NCBI GenBank assembly: GCA_030535875.1
Contig: JAUNRC010000003.1
Location: 1 to 64,000, forward strand
Direction: 5' to 3'
DNA from: Akkermansia sp.
GTDB lineage: Bacteria > Verrucomicrobiota > Verrucomicrobiia > Verrucomicrobiales > Akkermansiaceae
Length of the DNA stretch: 64,000 bases
The notes below the pieces were generated by a model. It ran no database searches, had not been told where the DNA came from, and was given only the letters and a program-made list of their open reading frames with translations. Below, one piece after another: positions 16,247 through 24,506 of this stretch. Made by a program: the position numbers and the translations under genes. How positions within the stretch are numbered: position 1 is the first letter of the stretch; each line of letters begins with the position of its first letter.

Positions 16247-19200
16247 TTACTCGCCCTCGGGCAGGCTGTAATCGATGCCGGCGAGAGCCTGGTACAGGCG
16301 CCAGCGGCGTGCGATGTCAGCGGCCTCCATGTCGAGCAGCTTGTCGAAGTTGGCCTTGTTGTTCTTGGCCAGCAGACGGAAGCGGTTCTCGCTGAGCAGA
16401 GCCTCGCGCACGTCCTTCTTGGGCTTCTTGCTCTTGAGGGTGAGCGGGTTCTTGCCTTCCTTGGCGCGATCCGGGTTGTAGTTGTAGAGCAGCCAGCGAC
16501 CGCAGTCAACGGCAGCCTTCTGGCGGTCGAGTCCCTGAGCCATGTTGATGCCGTGGTTAATGCAGTGACTGTAAGCGATGACGAGTGCGGGACCGTCGTA
16601 TTCCTCAGCCTCCATGAGGGTGGTGAGGGTGTGCTGGTCATCAGAGCCCATGGCGATGGAGCCGACGTAGACGTTGCCGTAGGTCATGGCCATGTAACCG
16701 AGGTCCTTCTTCACCTGATCTTTACCGCGAGTTGCGAACTTGGCAACGGCACCGCGGGGGGTGGACTTGGAGCACTGACCGCCGGTGTTGGAGTACACCT
16801 CGGTGTCGAGCACGAGCACTTTAACATTGCGACCGGAGGCGAGGATGTGGTCCAGACCGCCGTAGCCGATGTCGTAGGACCAGCCGTCACCGCCGAGAAT
16901 CCACACGGACTTGCGGACGAGGTAGTCGGCATGAGCCTTGAGGGCTGCGAGGTCGGTATTGTCGCCGCAGGCAGCCTTGATGGCGGCTACGGTGGAGCGG
17001 GCGTTGTTGATGTCGGCTTCGGTCTTCTGCGGATTAGCCATGATTTCCTGTACAAGCTCGGCACCGATGGCGGGAACGGCGGCCTGCAGGAGTTCGATGG
17101 CGAATTGCTGCTTCTTGTCGAGGGATACTCGGAAACCGAGACCGAACTGAGCGTTGTCCTCGAAGAGGCTGTTGCACCATGCGGGGCCGCGGCCGTCGGC
17201 ATCGTGCGTCCAGGGGGTGGTGGGCAGGTTGCCGCCGTAGATGGAGGAGCAACCGGTGGCGTTGGCTACAACGAGGCGGTTGCCGAAGAGCTGACTGAGC
17301 AGCTTCACATACGGAGTCTCACCGCAACCGGCACAGGCACCGGAGAACTCAAAGAGCGGGCGTAGCAACTGGGCATCCTTCACCTTGGAGTTGTCGGTGA
17401 CGGTGCGGTCGTTGTCCGGCAGAGCCTCGAAGAACTTCCAGTTTTCGGCCTCGGGCTTGAGGGCCTCGGTGGCGGGAGTCATGGTAAGAGAAGCCGTGGG
17501 GCATACGCGGGAGCAAAGTGTACAACCCGTACAGTCGGAGGCGGACACCTGGATGACGTACTTCTTGCCGGCCCAGTCTTTGTGCATCTTGCTGGCATCG
17601 GCCGTCTTGAAGCTGTCGGGAGCGCCTTCGAGGTCGGCGGGGTCAATCATCTTGGCACGGATGGCAGCGTGGGGGCAGACCATGGTGCACTTGCCGCACT
17701 GGATACAGGCCTTGCTTGTCTCGGTCTTTTCGGGGGTCCACACGGGGATTTCGAGGGCGAGGTCGCGTTTCTCGTACTGAGTGGTACCGCTGGGGAAGGT
17801 GCCGTCGTCGGGCATCTCGCTCACGGTGACGGAGTTGCCGTTACCGGTGACAATCTTGCCGAGGACGTTGCGAACGAAGTCGGGCGGGTTGCCGGCGAGT
17901 GCCTCGGGGATTTCGTGGCCGGTGATGGTGGTGCCGAGGGGTACTTCGTGGAGGTTGGCCAGCGAGGCATCGACGGCGGCGATGTTCTTGGCGACGACCT
18001 CTTCACCCTTCTTGCCGTAGGTCTTCTTAATGGCCTCTTTGATGTAGCCCAGAGCCTCATCGGCGGGGATAACGCCGGCGAGATTGAAGAAGCAGGTCTG
18101 CATAATCATGTTGATGCGACCGCCCATGCCGGTGGCGCGGGCAACCTTGAAGGCGTCGATGCAGTAGACCTTGATATTCTTGTCGAGGATTTGCTGCTGC
18201 ATGCGGGCAGGCAGGCTGTCCCACACCTTCTCGGGGGCTACGTTGGTGTTGATGAGGAAGGTGGCGTTCTGCGCGGCGTTCTTCAGGAAGTCGAAGAGGT
18301 TGAGCAGGCTGGGCTGGTGCAGAGCGATGAAGTTGGCGTTGGTGATGAGGTAGGTGCTGTGAATCGGTGTGGTGCCGAAGCGCAGGTGAGATACCGTCGA
18401 GGAGCCGGACTTCTTGGAGTCGTACTCGAAATAGCCCTGAACGTAGAGGTCGGTGTGCTTGCCGATAATCTTAATGGCATCCTTGTTTGCACCCACGGTA
18501 CCATCGGAGCCGAGGCCGTAGAACATGCAGCGGGTCACGGTGTCGGGCTCGGTGGAGAAGGAGGGGTCGTAGGCAATGCTCTTGCCGGTGACATCGTCCT
18601 CAATACCCACGGCAAAGCCGGTCATGGGCTCGGGCTTGGCGAGCTCGTCGAACACGCCCTTGACCATGGCGGGGGTGAATTCCTTGGAGCCGAGACCATA
18701 GCGACCGCCGACAACCTTGGGCATGGCGTAGGGAAGGGTGCCGGCTACCTGAGCGTCGGCGAGGGTTTGTACAACATCCTGGAGGAGCGGCTCGCCCAGA
18801 CTGCCGGGTTCCTTGGTGCGGTCGAGAACGGCAATCTTCTGTACAGTCTTGGGCAGGGCGGCAATCACATCGGCTGCCGGGAAAGGACGGTACATGCGAA
18901 TCTTGAGCACGCCGACATCTTCGCCCATGGCATTGACGGCTTCGAGGGCAGCCTCGGCACCGGAGCCCATCATGATAATGACGCGGGTGGCAGAGGGGGA
19001 GCCGATGTACTCGACAAGGTCATAGTAGCGGCCGGTGAGATCACCGAACTTCTTCATGGCACCCTTGACAATGGCGGGTACGGCATCGTAGTACTTATTG
19101 ACGGTCTCGCGGCCCTGGAAGTAGACGTCGGGGTTCTGGGCGGTACCGCGAATGACGGGAGCATCGGGCGTGAGGCCGCGGGCGTGGAAATCATCGACCC

Positions 19201-19795
19201 ACTTCTGGTCAATCATGGCACGCAGGGTGTCGTCGGTGATGTCGGCAATCTTGCCTACTTCGTGGGAGGTACGGAAACCATCGAAGAAGTTGATGAAGGG
19301 TACGCGGCTTTCGAGGGTGGCGGCGTGAGCGATGGCGGCCATATCGGGAGCCTCCTGAGTGCTGGCACCGCAGAGCATGGCAAAGCCGGTGGAGCGGCAG
19401 CTCATCACGTCGCTGTGGTCACCGAAGATGGACAGACCCTGAGCGGCCAGAGCGCGGGCGGCAATGTGGAAGACGCAGGGGGTCAGCTCACCGGCAATCT
19501 TGAACATATTCGGAATCATCAGGAGCAGACCCTGAGATGCCGTGAAGGTGGTGGCAAGGGAGCCCGTCTGCAGAGCGCCGTGTACGGCACCGGCAGCACC
19601 GGCCTCACTTTCCATCTCGACGATGCTGGGGACCGTTCCCCAGAGGTTCTTGCGGTCTACGGCCGTCCAGGTCTCTGCCGATTCACCCATCGGAGAGGAC
19701 GGGGTGATGGGGTAGATGGCGGCCACTTCTGAACAACGGTACGCTACGGAGGCTACGGCCTCGTTGGCGTCTATGGTGCTGTATGTAGTGCTCAT
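16247..19795 (-). CDS. nifJ: Pyruvate:ferredoxin (flavodoxin) oxidoreductase
   Basis: 1182 residues, a single-chain enzyme that oxidises pyruvate to acetyl-CoA and CO2, passing electrons to ferredoxin or flavodoxin. N-terminal DANEAVASVAYRCSEVAAIYPITPSSPMGE is the conserved opening of domain I. Two 4Fe-4S clusters are seen at CIQCGKCTMVCP (about residue 698) and CTGCTLCSRVCP (about 756), and the proximal-cluster/TPP domain cysteines at CAGCGETPYVK (about 820) and ATGCSSIYGGN. The TPP motif GDGWSYDIGYGG...YSNTGGQ is near 975-1005. Length is in the family's usual range. The start at 19795 is chosen over an upstream frame because conserved sequence begins there. It has its own promoter with a structured 77-nt leader and a strong terminator. 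Its presence indicates anaerobic metabolism. Confidence 0.97.
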   Translation of the reverse strand: MSTTYSTIDANEAVASVAYRCSEVAAIYPITPSSPMGESAETWTAVDRKNLWGTVPSIVEMESEAGAAGAVHGALQTGSLATTFTASQGLLLMIPNMFKIAGELTPCVFHIAARALAAQGLSIFGDHSDVMSCRSTGFAMLCGASTQEAPDMAAIAHAATLESRVPFINFFDGFRTSHEVGKIADITDDTLRAMIDQKWVDDFHARGLTPDAPVIRGTAQNPDVYFQGRETVNKYYDAVPAIVKGAMKKFGDLTGRYYDLVEYIGSPSATRVIIMMGSGAEAALEAVNAMGEDVGVLKIRMYRPFPAADVIAALPKTVQKIAVLDRTKEPGSLGEPLLQDVVQTLADAQVAGTLPYAMPKVVGGRYGLGSKEFTPAMVKGVFDELAKPEPMTGFAVGIEDDVTGKSIAYDPSFSTEPDTVTRCMFYGLGSDGTVGANKDAIKIIGKHTDLYVQGYFEYDSKKSGSSTVSHLRFGTTPIHSTYLITNANFIALHQPSLLNLFDFLKNAAQNATFLINTNVAPEKVWDSLPARMQQQILDKNIKVYCIDAFKVARATGMGGRINMIMQTCFFNLAGVIPADEALGYIKEAIKKTYGKKGEEVVAKNIAAVDASLANLHEVPLGTTITGHEIPEALAGNPPDFVRNVLGKIVTGNGNSVTVSEMPDDGTFPSGTTQYEKRDLALEIPVWTPEKTETSKACIQCGKCTMVCPHAAIRAKMIDPADLEGAPDSFKTADASKMHKDWAGKKYVIQVSASDCTGCTLCSRVCPTASLTMTPATEALKPEAENWKFFEALPDNDRTVTDNSKVKDAQLLRPLFEFSGACAGCGETPYVKLLSQLFGNRLVVANATGCSSIYGGNLPTTPWTHDADGRGPAWCNSLFEDNAQFGLGFRVSLDKKQQFAIELLQAAVPAIGAELVQEIMANPQKTEADINNARSTVAAIKAACGDNTDLAALKAHADYLVRKSVWILGGDGWSYDIGYGGLDHILASGRNVKVLVLDTEVYSNTGGQCSKSTPRGAVAKFATRGKDQVKKDLGYMAMTYGNVYVGSIAMGSDDQHTLTTLMEAEEYDGPALVIAYSHCINHGINMAQGLDRQKAAVDCGRWLLYNYNPDRAKEGKNPLTLKSKKPKKDVREALLSENRFRLLAKNNKANFDKLLDMEAADIARRWRLYQALAGIDYSLPEGE

Positions 19796-19818
19796 AATTG
19801 TGAATTGATGTGAAAATT

Positions 19819-19874
19819 GTGTGCTACACACGGGGCGGGCTCCGTCGCAGTGCGACAAAGCTAGTCCTTACTAG
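19819..19874 (-). promoter_or_regulatory. Structured nifJ leader with three small palindromes
   Basis: Three perfect short palindromes follow one another between the predicted start site and the nifJ ATG: CTAGTccttACTAG (19861-19874), GTCGCagtGCGAC (19844-19856) and GTGTGctaCACAC (19819-19831). They could be operators or RNA hairpins controlling nifJ; no known riboswitch is recognised. Confidence 0.45.
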
Positions 19875-19878
19875 AGCT

Positions 19879-19907
19879 ATCATACACCCATTGTCTCGCA
19901 GAATCAA
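19879..19907 (-). promoter_or_regulatory. Promoter of nifJ
   Basis: TTGATT (19902-19907), 17 bp, TATGAT (19879-19884). The predicted start near 19872 gives a leader of about 77 nt. Confidence 0.7.
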
Positions 19908-20020
19908 TCCCAAAAGGCAGCATAATTGGAATTTTATGTCGAATGTCGGGTTGGGTGGGAGCAGTTTTGCAGCGTGGAAAATGGCATGATGATAAAATCG
20001 GCCGAAACGGCGGAAAGCGT

Positions 20021-20049
20021 TTGCCAAATAGGTAAATGTGTGTTACACT
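20021..20049 (+). promoter_or_regulatory. Leaderless promoter of fhs
   Basis: TTGCCA (20021-20026), 17 bp, TACACT (20044-20049). The predicted +1, seven bases after the -10, is exactly the A of the ATG at 20056. Confidence 0.65.
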
Positions 20050-20055
20050 TTCTGC

Positions 20056-21696
20056 ATGTCGAATACTCAGAGCTTTACCGCAAAGATGGCAGCCGCTCTC
20101 GGGCTGGATGAGCAGGTGATTGTACCTTACGGTCGCGACAAGGCGAAAGTCAGTTTGCAGGTGCTCCGTGAGCGCCCCCGCAAGGGTAAGTTGATTTTAG
20201 TGAGCGCGCTGACTCCTACGCCTGCCGGTGAGGGTAAGACGACTGTCTCTATCGGTCTGGCGCAAGGGTTGAAGGCCAATGGTAAGAGCGTGTGTCTGGC
20301 GTTGCGTGAGCCCAGTATGGGACCGGTGTTCGGTCGCAAGGGCGGGGCAACGGGTGGCGGAGCTTCGAGTATTACTCCCGGCGAGAGCATTAACTTGTGC
20401 TTCAATGGTGACTTTCCTGCCATTACCTCCGCTAATAATCTGCTGGCAGCCGTGATTGATAATGCTCTTTTCTACAAGACGACGCGTCTGGACCAGAATA
20501 AGGTGCTGTGGAAGCGTGTGATTGACATGAATGACCGCTCCCTGCGTAACATCGTGGTGGGGCTTAACAAGAACGGTGTGCCGCGTGAGGATGGTTTCAA
20601 TATTACGCCGGCTTCGGAGATTATGGCCTGCTTCTGCTTGGCTGAGGATTTGGAGGACTTGCGCCGTCGCATCGACAACATTGTTGTAGGTTTCACCGCT
20701 GAAGACGAGGCTGTATATGCCCGTGAGTTCGGCGTGACGGATGCTTTGCTGGCTATTCTGCGTGAGGCTATTAACCCGAATCTAGTTCAGTCTCTGGAGG
20801 GCGTGCCCGCCTTCGTGCATGGTGGTCCCTTTGCCAATATTGCCCACGGGTGCAACTCTGTTATCGCCACAAAGATGGCGCTGGCCTGTGCTGATTATGC
20901 TGTGACAGAGGCCGGTTTCGCTTTTGATTTGGGCGCCGAGAAGTTCTTGGACATTAAGTGTCGCCAGAGCGGCTTGTCGCCGGATGCCATTGTGATTGTC
21001 GCCACCATTCGTGCCCTGAAGATGCATGGCGGTGTGGCGAAGACGGAGCTCGACCCGCCGAATGCCGAGGCTGTGCGTCGTGGTCTTGCTAATTTGCAGG
21101 CTCATATCGAGAGCGCCAAGCTGTACAAGCGCCCCGTGACAGTGGCTATCAATCTTTTTGAGGCTTTCGATACGGAGGAGGAAATTGCTGCCGTGAAGGA
21201 GCTTTGCGCCGAGATGGGGGTGGGTTGCGCCGTTGCCAATGTGTTTGGCAAGGGAGGCGAAGGTGCACGCGAGCTGGCTGCGATTGTGGCTGAGAGCATG
21301 GAGGGTGTGGCTCCCGAGCCCTTTAAGTGTCTGTACGAGCTGGATATTCCCGTGGAGGAACGCATGGCTACCATCGCTCGCAAGATTTACGGTGCTGATG
21401 GTGTGGTGCTGACAAAGGCCGCTCAGAAGAAGTTGGCTCTTATGGCAGCTAATGGGCTGACGGATTTGCCGATTTGCATGGCCAAGACGCAGAACTCACT
21501 TTCCGACAATGCTGCTTTGCCGGGGCGCCCGAGCGGATTTACGGTGACGGTGCGTGATTTCGAAATTGCTAATGGCGCCGGTTTCCTGGTGGCTCTTTGC
21601 GGTGATATCATGCGTATGCCGGCTCTGCCCAAGGTACCTTCCGCCTGTGCTATTAAGGTGGATGCCGACGGCAACATCTCCGGCATGAAGGGTTGA
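20056..21696 (+). CDS. fhs: Formate--tetrahydrofolate ligase
   Basis: 546 residues, close to the usual 550-560. It condenses formate and THF with ATP to 10-formyl-THF, feeding one-carbon metabolism in the cytoplasm. Recognised by the P-loop TPTPAGEGKTTVSIGLAQGL near residues 55-75, REPSMGPVFGRKGGATGGG, the EAGFAFDLGAEKFLDIKC block, and LPKVPSACAIKVDADGNISGMKG at the C-terminus. The ATG at 20056 is preferred to an in-frame GTG at 20038, which lies inside the promoter spacer. It is divergent from nifJ and apparently monocistronic. Confidence 0.96.
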   Translation: MSNTQSFTAKMAAALGLDEQVIVPYGRDKAKVSLQVLRERPRKGKLILVSALTPTPAGEGKTTVSIGLAQGLKANGKSVCLALREPSMGPVFGRKGGATGGGASSITPGESINLCFNGDFPAITSANNLLAAVIDNALFYKTTRLDQNKVLWKRVIDMNDRSLRNIVVGLNKNGVPREDGFNITPASEIMACFCLAEDLEDLRRRIDNIVVGFTAEDEAVYAREFGVTDALLAILREAINPNLVQSLEGVPAFVHGGPFANIAHGCNSVIATKMALACADYAVTEAGFAFDLGAEKFLDIKCRQSGLSPDAIVIVATIRALKMHGGVAKTELDPPNAEAVRRGLANLQAHIESAKLYKRPVTVAINLFEAFDTEEEIAAVKELCAEMGVGCAVANVFGKGGEGARELAAIVAESMEGVAPEPFKCLYELDIPVEERMATIARKIYGADGVVLTKAAQKKLALMAANGLTDLPICMAKTQNSLSDNAALPGRPSGFTVTVRDFEIANGAGFLVALCGDIMRMPALPKVPSACAIKVDADGNISGMKG

Positions 21697-21715
21697 TAAC
21701 TTCTTCATTTCATTG

Positions 21716-21754
21716 AAAAAATCCCCCCGGTAACGACAGGTTACCGGGGGGGAT
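21716..21754. terminator. Bidirectional terminator between fhs and EF-hand gene
   Basis: ATCCCCCCGGTAAC (21721-21734) pairs with GTTACCGGGGGGGAT (21740-21754). Six T follow on the minus strand, terminating the EF-hand gene; on the plus strand it closes fhs with a poorer T-tract. Confidence 0.88.
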
Positions 21755-21788
21755 TCTGCATATAGTTGTGCAATAAAATGCACCGAAA

Positions 21789-22298
21789 TTATTTGTGGCT
21801 ATGGCCGCGGAGGCTGTTGCGACGATTTTCAATCGCATTGCGCATGGCGGCCTTCTCGGTATCATCCAGTTTGCCGTCCTTGTTGGCATCGAACTTATCC
21901 TTGAGTCTCTGTTGGAGCTCGACGCGGTGGCGCTTATGTTCTGCCTTCATGGCAGCCTGTTCGCTCTCATTAAGCTCACCGTCATGGTCGAGGTCAAACT
22001 TTTTGAGGATGCGGGCGCGGTGTCGATTGCCGCGGAAATCGCCACCCTCGGGGCGATGAGCATTTTTCTTACGGCGGGGGTGCTTGGCCATTTCTTCCCG
22101 CATGGTAGCTTTTTCATTCTCGTTCAGCTTGCCATCCTTGTCGGCATCGAACTTTTGCAGCATGCGCGCATGCATGTCGGCACGTTTGCCGGGGGTGGGC
22201 ATGGCTCCGGCTGCACCCCAATGAGAGGGCGGGGCAGGTTGTTCTTGTGCGAGGGTAGGAAGAGCGACGATAAGCGCCGCGATAAGTGTATTCTTCAT
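21789..22298 (-). CDS. Secreted EF-hand protein (three EF-hands)
   Basis: 169 residues with signal peptide MKNTLIAALIVALPTLAQEQ and three canonical 12-residue calcium loops: DADKDGKLNENE, DLDHDGELNESE and DANKDGKLDDTE, separated by Lys/Arg/His-rich linkers. The C-terminus is basic (RRNSLRGHSHK). EF-hands of this type bind Ca2+; the partner or process is unknown. An in-frame ATG two codons upstream (22304) is possible; 22298 is chosen by analogy with the paralogue beginning MKKSLILAL. It is a paralogue of the next gene upstream, and both carry an identical 12-mer about 80 nt before the start. Confidence 0.88.
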   Translation of the reverse strand: MKNTLIAALIVALPTLAQEQPAPPSHWGAAGAMPTPGKRADMHARMLQKFDADKDGKLNENEKATMREEMAKHPRRKKNAHRPEGGDFRGNRHRARILKKFDLDHDGELNESEQAAMKAEHKRHRVELQQRLKDKFDANKDGKLDDTEKAAMRNAIENRRNSLRGHSHK

Positions 22299-22376
22299 CA
22301 GCATGTTTTTGGGTGGGTATGGGGATTATCGGGCACCTATCGCCCTCTGTTGAAGAGAACGTAAAATGCGGTTGAT

Positions 22377-22388
22377 ATCTACATAAAA
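22377..22388 (-). promoter_or_regulatory. Shared 12-mer upstream of EF-hand gene (copy A)
   Basis: TTTTATGTAGAT in gene orientation, 79 nt before the ATG at 22298. The identical 12-mer occurs 81 nt before the start of the paralogous EF-hand gene. It is probably a promoter element or regulator site. Confidence 0.5.
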
Positions 22389-22420
22389 TATGAAAGATAA
22401 TATCGAAAGGGACGGAGGTC

Positions 22421-22462
22421 AAAGGAAAACAGGGGAAAGCCTGTTAAAGCTTTCCCCTGTTT
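22421..22462 (-). terminator. Terminator of the second EF-hand gene
   Basis: AAACAGGGGAAAGC (22427-22440) pairs perfectly with GCTTTCCCCTGTTT (22449-22462), 14 bp with an 8-nt loop, 29 nt past the stop; TCCTTT follows. Confidence 0.8.
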
Positions 22463-22491
22463 GTTGAAATGGAATTGTAAATCAGTAGAGA

Positions 22492-23148
22492 TTACATGCC
22501 GCAACCGCAGTTCTTACGGCACTTGTTGCCGAAGCTCGGGCGCTGCCATCCCTGATGAGCGCCGAAGTTGTGGTGATTGAACTTTCCGCACTTGTGGAAG
22601 CGGGGACCCATGGGGCGACGACCCTCAAAGTTCATACCGCACTTGGGACCCATCTGACCGCACTTGTGGAAGCGGGGGGCCATGGGGCGACGGCCTTCAC
22701 GATTCATGCCCTTTTTGTCATGGCGATGACCGTGCTTGCCGAACTTGTGGCTTTTACCTTTCTTGTGGTCGGCTTTGTGACCGTGGGCGTGTTTTTTGAA
22801 AGCCTCCTTAACAGCCTTTTTCTCATTATCGTCGAGTTGACCATCCTTGTTGGCATCAAACTTGTTCATGAATTCAGCCTTGAAGTGATCCTTCACGGCT
22901 TTCTTCTCGTTGTCATCAATCTTGCCGTCCTTGTTGGCATCAAACTTGTCCATGAATTTGGCCTTGCGAGCTTCCATGATAGCCTTGCGGTCAGGAGCCA
23001 CCTGAGGTGCGGGGGCTGCCTGAGGAGCAGGAGCAATCTGAACGGCGGGAACGGATTCCGGAGCGGGAGCCGGTGCCGGTTGGGGCTGTTGCTCCTGAGC
23101 GAATATCGGCAGAGCGGCCACAAGGGCGAGGATGAGTGATTTCTTCAT
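22492..23148 (-). CDS. Secreted EF-hand protein with His/Cys-rich repeat tail
   Basis: 218 residues. Signal peptide MKKSLILALVAALPIFAQEQ, a Pro/Ala/Gln-rich spacer (QPAPAPAPES), two EF-hand loops (DANKDGKIDDNE and DANKDGQLDDNE), then a Lys/His/Gly-rich region (HAHGHKADHKKGKSHKFGKH). The tail holds two near-identical repeats around REGRRPMAPRFHKCGQ and FEGRRPMGPRFHKCGK and ends in NKCRKNCGCGM. The tail composition suggests additional metal binding or a covalently linked surface protein (inference). It is a paralogue of the downstream EF-hand gene but has its own terminator between the two. Confidence 0.85.
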   Translation of the reverse strand: MKKSLILALVAALPIFAQEQQPQPAPAPAPESVPAVQIAPAPQAAPAPQVAPDRKAIMEARKAKFMDKFDANKDGKIDDNEKKAVKDHFKAEFMNKFDANKDGQLDDNEKKAVKEAFKKHAHGHKADHKKGKSHKFGKHGHRHDKKGMNREGRRPMAPRFHKCGQMGPKCGMNFEGRRPMGPRFHKCGKFNHHNFGAHQGWQRPSFGNKCRKNCGCGM

Positions 23149-23228
23149 AATCTGATTTTGTTTGCAGTTAAGATGTCGGTAAGCCTTAGCGGCTCCTTAC
23201 ATGATGGTGAACGCAGCCGCTGCAAAAA

Positions 23229-23240
23229 ATCTACATAAAA
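23229..23240 (-). promoter_or_regulatory. Shared 12-mer upstream of EF-hand gene (copy B)
   Basis: TTTTATGTAGAT in gene orientation, 81 nt before the ATG at 23148, identical to the site upstream of the paralogue. Flanking bases differ, so the match is not simply a recent duplication of the whole region. Confidence 0.5.
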
Positions 23241-23307
23241 AGTCCAACAAATAATTCATTGCTCCATCGGAGCTGAGCGCGATGTCTGGCATGAGCGCAC
23301 TTAGCGC

Positions 23308-23336
23308 TTGTCAGGGAGAGGCTGAGAGAGTATGAT
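23308..23336 (+). promoter_or_regulatory. Short-leader promoter of leuB
   Basis: TTGTCA (23308-23313), 17 bp, TATGAT (23331-23336). The predicted start near 23343 leaves about 4 nt before the ATG at 23347. Confidence 0.68.
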
Positions 23337-23346
23337 AGGGACATAC

Positions 23347-24444
23347 ATGAATACATACAAGATTGCAGTTCTGGCGGGTGACGGAATCGGCCCGGAGGTG
23401 ATGGAGCAGGCTTTGCGCGTGCTGGATGCCGTTGAGTCGCGCTATGGCTTCCGTACGGAGAGAACTTCCTGTTACGTGGGTGGTGCCGGTATCGATAACT
23501 GCGGCAAAGCCCTGCCGGCAGAGACTTTGGCTGCCTGCGAGGCGGCGGATGCTATCCTCTTCGGTTCCGTGGGTGGTCCTAAGTGGGACAGTCTGCCGCC
23601 GGATGAGCGTCCCGAGCGTGGGGCTCTGCTGCCGCTGCGCAAGCATTTCAACCTGTATGCTAACCTGCGTCCCGGGATTTGTCTGCCGGAGCTGGTGGAG
23701 GCATCGCCCATCAAAAACAGCATCATCCCGCAGGGCTTCGATATCTTGTGTGTGCGTGAGCTGACCGGCGGTATGTACTTCGGTGAGCCTAAGTTCTATG
23801 GTGAGCGTGACGGCGAGATAGTTGCTCTCGATACCCTGTTTTATAAAAAGAGTGAGGTGGAGCGTATAGCTCATGTGGCTTTCGAGGCTGCCCGCGGTCG
23901 TAAAGGGCGCCTGTGCAGTGTGGACAAGGCTAATGTGCTGGCCTCGTCGGTAATGTGGCGTGAGGTGATGAATGCCATTGCACCCCAATACCCGGATGTT
24001 GAGCTTACCCACATGTATGTGGACAATGCTGCCATGCAGTTGGTGCGCAATCCCAACCAGTTTGATGTGATGGTTACGGAGAATACCTTCGGCGATATTC
24101 TGACCGATGAGATGGCTATCGTGTGCGGTTCTCTGGGTATGTTGCCCAGTGCCTCGCTTTGCCAAAACGGAGAGAGCACCTTCGGCTTGTATGAGCCTTC
24201 CGGCGGTTCCGCTCCTGACATTGCCGGTAAGGGAATCGCAAATCCGATTGCACAGATTCTCTCTATGGGGATGTTGTTGCGCTATTCCTGCCGCGAGGCT
24301 GTTGCGGCCGATGCCGTGGATGCCGCTGTTCGTGCCGTGATTGCAGCCGGTTACCGTACGGGTGATTTGTGTACCGGAGCGGAAGGTGAAATCCGAGTGG
24401 GAACGGCCGCTATGGGCGATGCCATTATTGCCGCCTTGAAGTAA
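23347..24444 (+). CDS. leuB: 3-isopropylmalate dehydrogenase
   Basis: 365 residues. It catalyses the NAD-dependent oxidative decarboxylation of 3-isopropylmalate in leucine synthesis. Motifs: [15 protein letters not shown] at the N-terminus, [10 protein letters not shown], the [11 protein letters not shown] region, [17 protein letters not shown] (substrate Lys and LeuB-type signature), and [15 protein letters not shown] followed by [20 protein letters not shown] (metal and NAD site). Length is normal for the LeuB family. The start at 23347 is chosen because the upstream in-frame ATG at 23332 lies inside the -10 box. No leuA, leuC or leuD is adjacent, so the leucine genes are dispersed in this genome. 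Confidence 0.95.
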   Translation: MNTYKIAVLAGDGIGPEVMEQALRVLDAVESRYGFRTERTSCYVGGAGIDNCGKALPAETLAACEAADAILFGSVGGPKWDSLPPDERPERGALLPLRKHFNLYANLRPGICLPELVEASPIKNSIIPQGFDILCVRELTGGMYFGEPKFYGERDGEIVALDTLFYKKSEVERIAHVAFEAARGRKGRLCSVDKANVLASSVMWREVMNAIAPQYPDVELTHMYVDNAAMQLVRNPNQFDVMVTENTFGDILTDEMAIVCGSLGMLPSASLCQNGESTFGLYEPSGGSAPDIAGKGIANPIAQILSMGMLLRYSCREAVAADAVDAAVRAVIAAGYRTGDLCTGAEGEIRVGTAAMGDAIIAALK

Positions 24445-24452
24445 TTGCTCTC

Positions 24453-24488
24453 TTGCTGACATTGATTTCACTTCACAGTCGTCAGCAA
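24453..24488. repeat. 8-bp inverted repeat around the TPM-protein promoter
   Basis: TTGCTGAC (24453-24460) and GTCAGCAA (24481-24488) are exact inverted repeats separated by 20 bp. They flank the -35 box at 24472-24477, placing one arm in the promoter spacer: an operator candidate, or leuB's 3' hairpin. Confidence 0.45.
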
Positions 24489-24500
24489 ACACGCTATAAC
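24472..24500 (+). promoter_or_regulatory. Leaderless promoter of the TPM-domain gene
   Basis: TTCACA (24472-24477), 17 bp, TATAAC (24495-24500). The predicted +1 is exactly the A of the ATG at 24507. Confidence 0.65.
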
Positions 24501-24506
24501 TGAGCC

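Noticed and set aside
17582-19732. 716-codon open frame opposite nifJ
   Set aside because: The antisense strand of strongly biased third positions in nifJ leaves a long stop-free frame. The product is Gly/Val-rich without motifs.
20038-20055. GTG at 20038 as fhs start
   Set aside because: It would lie within the promoter spacer and adds residues absent from the family; the ATG at 20056 fits better.
23332-23346. ATG at 23332 as leuB start
   Set aside because: It sits inside the TATGAT -10 element, and the conserved LeuB N-terminus begins after the ATG at 23347.
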